The notes under the pieces are model-generated. The model made no database searches. It was given only the letters and a program-made list of their open reading frames with translations, and was not told the origin of the DNA. A program made the translations under genes and the position numbers. A stretch of DNA of 64,000 bases from Lantana camara. Lineage: Eukaryota > Streptophyta > Magnoliopsida > Lamiales > Verbenaceae. Location of the stretch: positions 90,292,894-90,356,893 of the forward strand of contig CM074859.1 of NCBI GenBank assembly GCA_037501455.1, read 5' to 3'. Positions 57,241 to 64,000 of the stretch are shown piece by piece. Position 1 is the stretch's first letter. Each line of letters opens with the position of its first letter.

Positions 57241-59899
57241 TGTGACGCCCTAGAGTGGGTCACCACATCCCCCGCACTAAGACCGAACTCATATACGAAT
57301 ATAGTTCGCATACAAGTCCAATCGTAGCAAACAGGGACATGACACGAACCCTAGCTAGCGGGACTAACCCTGTACCAACAATTCAAGAATCCAATAGGAA
57401 TAGACAGAAATATAATCAGGGGTTATGGAAGCATAATTGTATCAGGGCTATCATAAAACAGATAAATCCATTAAGTTAAATATACAATCCGTCCACAAGA
57501 TACGAGTATACGGCCCACACGGCCTCAAATATACAGAACAAAAGTATATGATATCAATACGTGTGTGGTACAGAACATGAGTGTGACTCAGCTAGACATA
57601 GAATTACATTAACTAATGCAATTTCCCGCCTAGCTACGCCTACAAGGAACCTGAGGGACAAAGAAGGGAGGGGTCAGTCTCTACAAGGCTGAGTGAATGG
57701 TATAAATAATATATAATAAGCAATAAAATTCACGCAAGCCATAATCCCATACAAGGTTTTCAAAGAGATAAGTGAAACACGGGTAATCAATGTATGGAAT
57801 TACAACTATCAAGTTTAAAACGAGATCTGTGATTAGTGGTTTGGCGAGTGAGCAATCTCCAACCTTACTCCTTTAGTGTACAGGATAAATTATTAAGTGA
57901 TCATGTAAGATTTAGATTTCACTTAATACAGAATTTAGTTCAGGTGCACAATTACTCCTTTGTCCTCCGGGGTGGTGGTTCGGGTAGCTAGCCCTTACCA
58001 CTCAGTAACAATGATCAATGGGTACATGAATCCCATTGATCGGAATCCTATCAGTTCACCAAACCTCCTGGTGAACATCTGGGTTGGTCCGAACATGTGG
58101 GACTTATGCAAGAGGTAGCCGTCAGCCCAGGCTTTCCCGATTCTCTCAATACACAAGCCCCTGGGTCCCAAGAAGTGCAGTAATCTCGCCAAAACAGGAC
58201 AGGATCAAGTATTGGTTTCATTTGAAAGGATATATTCATTTGCAAACCAAGTATAAGTATAATATAGGTTTTGGCCAAAACTTCACATAAAAGGGTTGTA
58301 GGTCTTGATTTATATATCTTAACAATTCCTCACCTGCACTAAAACCAAAAAGAGGCAAAAACGGACTCCCCGAACCCTACACGGCAGGCTCGACATCCTT
58401 CTGAGAACTCTCTGAACAAAGAAAATAGGACACGAGTGAGACTTGACTCAACATGAACTAAACATGACGAACAGCAACGAAATAAAGATGAAGTGGAATG
58501 ATCAGAAAAACCAAGATATATTATGAGCAAGTTCATGTGCACTATTAATATTCCACTCATGCTTTAATAAGAAATAACTCATGATAAAGTCTAAAACAAA
58601 GCAGAGATTGACATATGATTGATCGATTATATCACACGTTGACCACCTAAATAAGGCTCAAATAAAACATAAACGAAGTAAAATTAAATATACAAAACAC
58701 CCAAAAACCACACGCGTCAGCATGGGGAGCAACGGGGGTTACTCCCCTCAAGAAGAAATGGAGGAACAGCCGTTAACGGAGGCAGGGGCTTCCTTCTCAA
58801 GCAGGGTAATAGGTGTTACAAATTCCTAGAGCAAATAGGGTAACGGGCGTTACCTCAGCCAGGTGTCCAACCTTTGTGAAGAAATGGAGGTAATGGGTGT
58901 TACCTCCCAGCAGTACACACGGGGTAACGGGCGTTACCCCTGACAGTGACCAATCCCCTATTTTCTTCTCTTCTCGCAGGAACCACAACAACAAGCTAAA
59001 AGCTATCTAGATCAAAGAGCTCACCACAAAAACTTAGGAAAACATGTATATAGCTCATATGCATCAATTAGACATCATTTAATCCAAGAAAACATATATA
59101 GATTCAACAAAATTCTCATATGAAACCCACATAATGCAAATGATCCACCATGTTCAAAACTCCAAGAACTCAAGGTATATGTTCAAGAAATCAACTCAAA
59201 ATCCCCATACATGTTTCAAATTAATTCTTGGGATGCAAAGAACCATAAAACCCCAACATAATCAACAATTTATCACATATATACATATAACTCACCTTGA
59301 ATGAAAGAAGTGATGAAGGGGAAGAAAGGAGATGAAGATTTGGAGCTCAAATTCTTGAAGAAAGTGGGTGAATTCCTTGGCTTCTTGACCTCTTAGTGGA
59401 TCGAGATTGGAGAGAAGAGAGGAAGAGATGTCTTGCTTTTTTTCTTGGATGAAATGAAGATGAAGAAAGTGTATGTATTGTATGTATATGATATATCATA
59501 AAAGTTGAAGGGAGGAAAAGAGAAAATTGCAACTTGGTCCTTGATAAATTTAAATTAATTCAATCAAGCATGAAATGTTTAAGAGGTTACAATTAAGTCC
59601 ACGTAAGTTATCAATTAAGTCCAAAGGTTTCAAAAAGTTGCAATTAAAGTCAATTAGGCATATAATTCTCATAATTAGAAATAATTAGTCACTTAATCAT
59701 GCTTAAGGAATAAAATACATAAATCACGGAATTGAATTCACGAAAGAAGAAATTTAAATCACAAAATTCACAAGTATTCGAATTAAAATAAATTAAATTG
59801 CACAATTAAAACAACGAAAAGGAATTAAATAAATCCTAAATTTCAAAACTCGCACGAGTGGTGCGCGTACCTGTACGGTCGAGAAGTCGGGCTATCACA
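57241..59899 (-). repeat. Gypsy-BC 5' LTR (2659 bp)
   Basis: On the minus strand it starts TGTGATAGCCCGACTT at 59899 and ends GGGCGTCACA at 57241. It is flanked by the CGTAC duplication at 59900. It retains about 110 bp missing from the 3' LTR. A TCAGTC...GGCTGA stem is at 57674-57692 and palindromes at 58724-58940. Confidence 0.92.
58724..58940. repeat. Palindrome cluster in the Gypsy-BC 5' LTR
   Basis: Same order as in the 3' LTR: GGGGAGCAAC / GTTACTCCCC, GGAACAGCCGTTAAC, GGGTAATAGGTGTTAC, GGGTAACGGGCGTTACC, AGGTAATGGGTGTTACCT and GGGGTAACGGGCGTTACCCC (58921-58940). Individual units differ from the 3' LTR copies by a base or two. Some have lost symmetry that the partner keeps. Confidence 0.78.
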
Positions 59900-59904
59900 C
59901 GTAC

Positions 59905-59974
59905 GACCTAGACAAACCTGACTCGACTCTAGAGCTCCGGTTTTGCAACCGAGAGCTCTGATACCACTTTAGGA
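59905..59974 (-). other. Gypsy-A leader start and primer-binding site
   Basis: GCTCTGATACCA at 59955-59966 is the minus-strand primer-binding site TGGTATCAGAGC, eight bases from the LTR end at 59975. The leader continues at 24451 on the other side of Gypsy-BC. Confidence 0.88.
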
Positions 59975-60389
59975 TGTAGGGCTCGGAGTGTTGGGCCACC
60001 ACATCCCCTCGCACCTAAACCTGAACCCACATATGAAACGGAAGTCCATACATGAGCCCAAGTCTAAGCGAACGGGGACCTACACACACACCCACATGGC
60101 TAAGCGAGGCTAAGACACAGACAGAGCGCGCAAAAATAAAAGAACAAATAAGCGGAAGCAAATACACAGGATCCATCACGAGCCTACATATTATATACAT
60201 GGCCACACGACCCAAAAACACATCAAGTATTCATCAAATCTTCCAAATATACAAGTCATATTCAAATACATAATAAGAGTATCCAAAAATGTGAGTAATA
60301 TGTATGCGGACTCGACCTAGACCCGAAAGTACAACCCCACAACAAAGCACTTTAAGCCAACCTGCAACTAAAGGTGCAAAAAGAGAGGG

Positions 60390-60408
60390 TCAGTCTAAAC
60401 TCGACTGA
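60390..60408 (-). promoter_or_regulatory. TCAGTC stem-loop in the Gypsy-A LTR
   Basis: TCAGTC TAAACTC GACTGA, flanked on the minus-strand upstream side by an AT-rich stretch (60433-60460). Same position and form as in the other five Gypsy LTR types. Confidence 0.5.
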
Positions 60409-61605
60409 GTGAGGGGGCTAAACGCACACCCACACATAAATACATATAGAGCATAGCAAATATCAAAGGTGACGCCATGAATCGAGCTAATGTTTTTGCA
60501 TAACAAATCATTTTCAACACTTAACATATAATACTTAAAAGAAATCCTAACTCGATTCATAATCCACTAATACATAAACAGAAGCAAACATATGTTCGGC
60601 GAGAACGAACCTCCCCTAACTCCTCATAACATGATATAAAAACCGAAATCATAAATCAAATCCATCCCCTACAACCTTGGTGTTTCGGGAATCAAACCCT
60701 CTCCACCTTCTTAACTAATACACATGGGGTAGCTAACCCACCAAGGGCTTTCCCCGGTTATCCACCGAGGGCCCAAAGTACCACGCCTCCTCCATCTTCC
60801 TCAGAGTCGCACGTAAATACTTCAAGGGGGAATCATGCACAGGCTTAACTCGACGACCCTTGCCGTCCTGGGCGTCCTTACCCATAATTCCCGAGGCCCA
60901 ACATACCAAATCTTACCAATTTCCCATCTTTCAGGGCATACCTCGCTCATACATAACATAAACGAATAAACGAATTCAGAACATGAGCTTACGTATGCTC
61001 ATACTTATACTGATTTCATAAATGTAAAGCTTATTCATAAGATCTTAAACAGCTTAAACACACGTATTTAACTATATATATAACATATATAGTCACATGC
61101 AGGGTGAGAAATCATCACATAATAGGTCATGGGTCGGTTAACTAAAAAGAAGAACCTAAACCTCACCTTAAAGCAAAAGTAGGTAGAGTCTGGGGCCAAA
61201 AGTAGCAAACGAACACCTAAGTCTTGGGTTCGACGATGTCCAGAAGTGGCTCTATAACATACAAGCACAATACTCGAGATTTAGACTCGATTATATACCA
61301 ATTAGGTACCCGACAATGCTCATGAATGCAATGTATACATATGAAGTGCAAGAAGGTATCACTTAAAACGTCCAAGTTCATATCACGTAAAACTCATATC
61401 AAATAAATCCATAAATTCAATACAAGATATTTAACATATAGTATAACATGTTCACATAACATTTAAATCAAAAATAAACAACTAAGAGGCATAGGAAAAC
61501 AATTAAAGAAGTACGAAAGCCATGCATGCAAGGTTGAAAATTTAAGATCATATTATATAAAAAAATTCATATTAAATAATTTCATAAATTAAACACAGTA
61601 CATAT

Positions 61606-61611
<6 letters not shown>

Positions 61612-61647
<36 letters not shown>
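61612..61647. repeat. (AT)n microsatellite in the Gypsy-A LTR
   Basis: An uninterrupted alternating AT run of 36 bases. Confidence 0.95.
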
Positions 61648-61651
<4 letters not shown>

Positions 61652-61912
61652 AACCTGAATTTAAAGGAAACATATCAGAATAACAAAGAGATGCGTGGGA
61701 TTGCAATTAATAAAGCTAGGAGGTCATGCATGCAAACACTTATCTCACGGAAGATCATGCCGTTTAAAGATTATATCAAATAATTACATAAATTAAATAC
61801 ATAGTGTATAGTGTAAGAAACAAACCAAAGAGTGCATGGAACAACACATATTTGAAGTAAGAAAAGGAATACACATGCAACAGCCATGCACCATGCACGC
61901 AACTTCTCCACT

Positions 61913-62123
61913 CCGCGCGGTCGCGCGTAAAAATAGTCTGCACCATGCATGGCCGCGCGGCCTGATTTTTCTAAAAATAATACATGTAGAACATTAAATC
62001 GCGGCCATGCAGATTTTGGTCTAAAAACACGTGAGGCCGTGCGCGTATTTTTTTCTAGAAATTCGACAGTTAGCGCACGACTGCGCATAAAATTGACCTT
62101 GAAGCCTCGTGGCCGTGCAGCTA
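61913..62123. repeat. GC-rich palindromic block in the Gypsy-A LTR
   Basis: Contains the perfect palindrome GGCCGCGCGGCC (61951-61962), TCCGCGCGGTCGCGCG, CGCGGCCATGCAG, GAGGCCGTGCGCG and GCGCACGACTGCGC, spaced through AT-rich DNA. It lies about 1.2-1.4 kb into the LTR. The symmetry is less regular than in Gypsy-E or LTR-2. Confidence 0.6.
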
Positions 62124-63328
62124 CTTCTCTTCCATTTTTAAAACGCAACAACAGTCAGTTCGTACAGGGGCAAAGCAGGGAAAGATGTAGCAGCAGTTAG
62201 GCATGAAATGCAGCAAAGAAAGGCACCAAAACAACATAAAAGTACCACAAAAACAACAACAAATTCATGCCTTAACCTCACGCAGCATACCGGCAAGAAT
62301 GGTGTTCAAAAGAGTAACAAATTCCATGGTTAAACTTGCAAGAGTTTCATGTTCATTAATGGCATCTCTCAAATACCTCAACAACCAACAATTAGAATCA
62401 TAAATATGCAATAAATGAGCTTCGAGGAACATCATACAAGTCTCAAATCTCAAAAACAAGCTAAGATGAACAAATTCTTCAAAATTTCATATAAACCCTA
62501 ACTATTCATCCATAACTCCAAAACCTTAGCTTCTCAACATCAAAACATGATTAAAATGGATCAATATAAGTATAAGAATGTGGAGAAAAAGATTCCTAAC
62601 TTACCTTGAAGCTTGGAGAAGGAGATGAAGTCTTATGAGCTCAAAGGTGTGAAAATGGTGAAAATGGCTCTTGTTGTTTCTTTCCTTGCTTTTTTTTTTT
62701 TTTTTTTTTGGCTTATCTCATGAATGAGGGTTAAGAAAGAGACAAGAGAGTATTAAGGCTGAAAATGGGTCAAAAATTGGTCAAGAACCGGGTCTTTTGG
62801 CTCAAAAACGGGTTAAAGGGGCTAAATGGATCATAGTGACTGAAATTTGCTTCGTCAGGGATTGAAACGACATGGAAAAATTACGAGACTTATTCCATTG
62901 GATCCAGATCATCGAACCAAGTCCAACGCTAAAGACATAACTCGAATCCGAACGCCGTAGCTGAAGTTATGAATAAAAAAACTCAAGCGTGGTCAAAACT
63001 CACAAAATAGCTGAGTCCACTAAGGTTTCAATCAAGTCCAAAACAATTTAAAATCATACAAATAAGTCCTAAAATCATATATATCACATAATTCATGAAA
63101 TGAGCATGCTCGGGAATAAAATTCATATTTCGCAAATTTCACATATAGTAAGAATTCATATTATAAGTTCAAATAGGGCAAATTTTTATCAAATAATTCA
63201 TATAAGAATTGAATAAAGAAATAAAATTCAAATATAAATGCATCAATTAATATGAAAATAAATATAAATATGGAAATTAAACTCACACGTGACACAAACC
63301 TGTACGTGCGAGCTGACGGGGTGTCACA

Positions 63329-64000
63329 GGCTCGAGTGAGATTTGCTTGTAAAATTGTGTCCTTAAGAAAGACCACCCTGTTTCATGGGGTATTAAATGT
63401 ATATGTTGTTTCGTACATAATTCACGAGGGTGCTCGTTAAGAGAACGAGTACACTGAGTAATTAATCCTTTGACTTAAGATTCCAATGGTGTCTCATGTG
63501 AACAAACTTGGTAATCTTAGATATAGGTCTAAAAGGGTGTCGCTCAAGACACCTGAATTATGACTTATGTTAGGGCTACAAAAGTGGCACATGGAGACAT
63601 GTGAGAATCAATAAAGGACACCTACACTTGCTTAAGGCAAGAAGACCTCTTATTGCATAAGTCATTCATATATCATCCTAAAATCATCGGCCGAGGTAGT
63701 GGATCAAGACATCAAGAAAACAGCTTCTTGAATTGAGATCAAATGGATATGAAACGAACTTAGCTTTAAGATTAAGATTAATGGGGCTCTTATTATTCCC
63801 ATGCCTTAGGTCTTAATCGAGAATTGGAATGGTAGGAGGATTGTATCTCATGGATGTCGTTAACTGAAAGGTTCTTTCGATTTAATTCGTTATTCGGGTA
63901 GGGGACACACACCTGTTGCTAGAGCACGGTTATGGGATCTGTAAACTAATTAATTAATGAGTGTATTAATTAATTAAGCTCACTGCTAACTGAATAATGA
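63329..64000 (+). repeat. Copia LTR fragment, outermost host of the nest
   Basis: Colinear in the plus direction with about 12222-12985 of the Copia-1 LTR: TTGCTTGT...CCTTAAGAA.GACCACC.TGTTTCATGG, then GAGGGTGCT, ATGGATATGAAA and CTCACTGCTAA.TGAAT. It is diverged, so it is an older relative. It is cut on the left by Gypsy-A and on the right by the window edge. Its missing first part should lie left of the window, beyond Gypsy-A's 3' LTR. Confidence 0.85.

Larger units (their letters stand above)
24452..59899 (-). mobile_element. Gypsy-BC: Tekay-like Gypsy element with both LTRs, split by Copia-F
   Basis: On the minus strand: 5' LTR 59899-57241; primer-binding site 57232-57221; gag to RNase H 57040-53855; integrase and chromodomain 28591-27313; purine tract; 3' LTR 27278-24452. 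The flanks are CGTAC at 24447-24451 and 59900-59904, a perfect duplication. Removing the solo LTR Copia-F (TSD AGAAT) joins the integrase start from 53855 to 28591 in one continuous alignment with Gypsy-E. It would be easy to misread it as two unrelated fragments 25 kb apart. The coding region is decayed. Confidence 0.93.
6010..63328 (-). mobile_element. Gypsy-A: Ty3/Gypsy (Tekay-like) element, outermost large insertion, in three exposed pieces
   Basis: On the minus strand: 5' LTR 63328-59975; primer-binding site and leader 59974-59900; leader, gag, protease and RT 24451-22200; RT and RNase H 6871-6010; the rest lies left of the window. Three later insertions split it: Gypsy-BC (TSD CGTAC), solo LTR-3 (TSD TGAAC) and Copia-2. 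Joining the two RT pieces across the LTR-3 insertion restores a continuous domain order. The right flank is a Copia LTR in the plus orientation. Only one end is in the window, so its own target-site duplication is not testable. Confidence 0.9.
59975..63328 (-). repeat. Gypsy-A 5' LTR (3354 bp)
   Basis: On the minus strand it starts TGTGACACCCCGTCAG at 63328 and ends GAGCCCTACA at 59975. It contains a TCAGTC...GACTGA stem (60390-60408), an (AT)n run, a 20-base T run at 62690-62709 and a GC-rich palindromic block at 61913-62123. No gene is supported inside it. Confidence 0.9.

Noticed and set aside
1..64000. Host protein-coding genes, an endogenous pararetrovirus, or a novel defence-type gene cluster
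   Set aside because: All coding similarity I could read belongs to Copia or Gypsy Gag-Pol. The remaining open frames are short, lie in LTRs or leaders and lack domains. No movement-protein or caulimovirus-type arrangement is present.

Overview
This window looks like plant nuclear DNA, probably eudicot and probably heterochromatic. I could find no host gene, tRNA gene, rRNA gene or other non-transposon unit. Every base can be assigned to a Ty1/Copia or Ty3/Gypsy LTR retrotransposon, solo LTR or LTR fragment. The plant assignment rests on plant-type Copia Gag-Pol proteins, Gypsy Pol proteins ending in a chromodomain-like segment (best match to the Tekay/Del chromovirus lineage), primer-binding sites of the form TGGTATCAGAGC (initiator tRNA-Met), and long LTRs starting TGTAACGCCCC or TGTGACACCCC. 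I cannot name the species.

The window is a nest of insertions that can be unpicked from 5-bp target-site duplications (TSDs). The outermost sequence is a Copia LTR fragment at 63329-64000. Gypsy-A (minus strand) is inserted in it; its 5' LTR is 59975-63328, its coding pieces are 22200-24324 and 6010-6871, and its 3' end lies left of the window. Gypsy-A carries three insertions. The first is Copia-2 (minus, 1-6009, running off the left edge). The second is solo LTR-3 (6872-22199, TSD TGAAC). The third is Gypsy-BC (minus, 24452-59899, TSD CGTAC). LTR-3 holds solo LTR-2 (9252-22162, TSD GTACG/GTGCG), which holds the complete Copia-1 (11919-22041, TSD GTGGT). Gypsy-BC is split by the Copia-F solo LTR (minus, 28592-53849, TSD AGAAT). 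Copia-F is itself broken by Copia-D (28957-48223, TSD CCCTT) and by the 4-kb Gypsy solo LTR-G (48821-52795, TSD GACAA/AACAA). Copia-D is split inside gag by Gypsy-E (32870-42884, TSD GATAC). Gypsy-E therefore sits five hosts deep.

Two elements look young. Copia-1 has two 1948-bp LTRs in which I saw no difference, plus one uninterrupted 1305-residue Gag-Pol frame. Gypsy-E has two 2577-bp LTRs differing at two positions that I could find, and a Gag-Pol frame broken by a single TAG codon. The other elements are decayed, deleted or reduced to solo LTRs.

The most unusual signals are non-coding. All six Gypsy LTR types carry a cluster of short palindromes roughly a third to a half of the way in, and four of the six types share an AACG-SS-CGTT core. 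The same LTRs share a TCAGTC...GACTGA stem-loop near a TATA-like sequence. The three Copia LTRs of the Copia-1 type carry arrays of 5 to 7 CACGTG (G-box) sites. The Copia-1/Copia-2 leader holds four spaced copies of a 17-bp motif just before gag.
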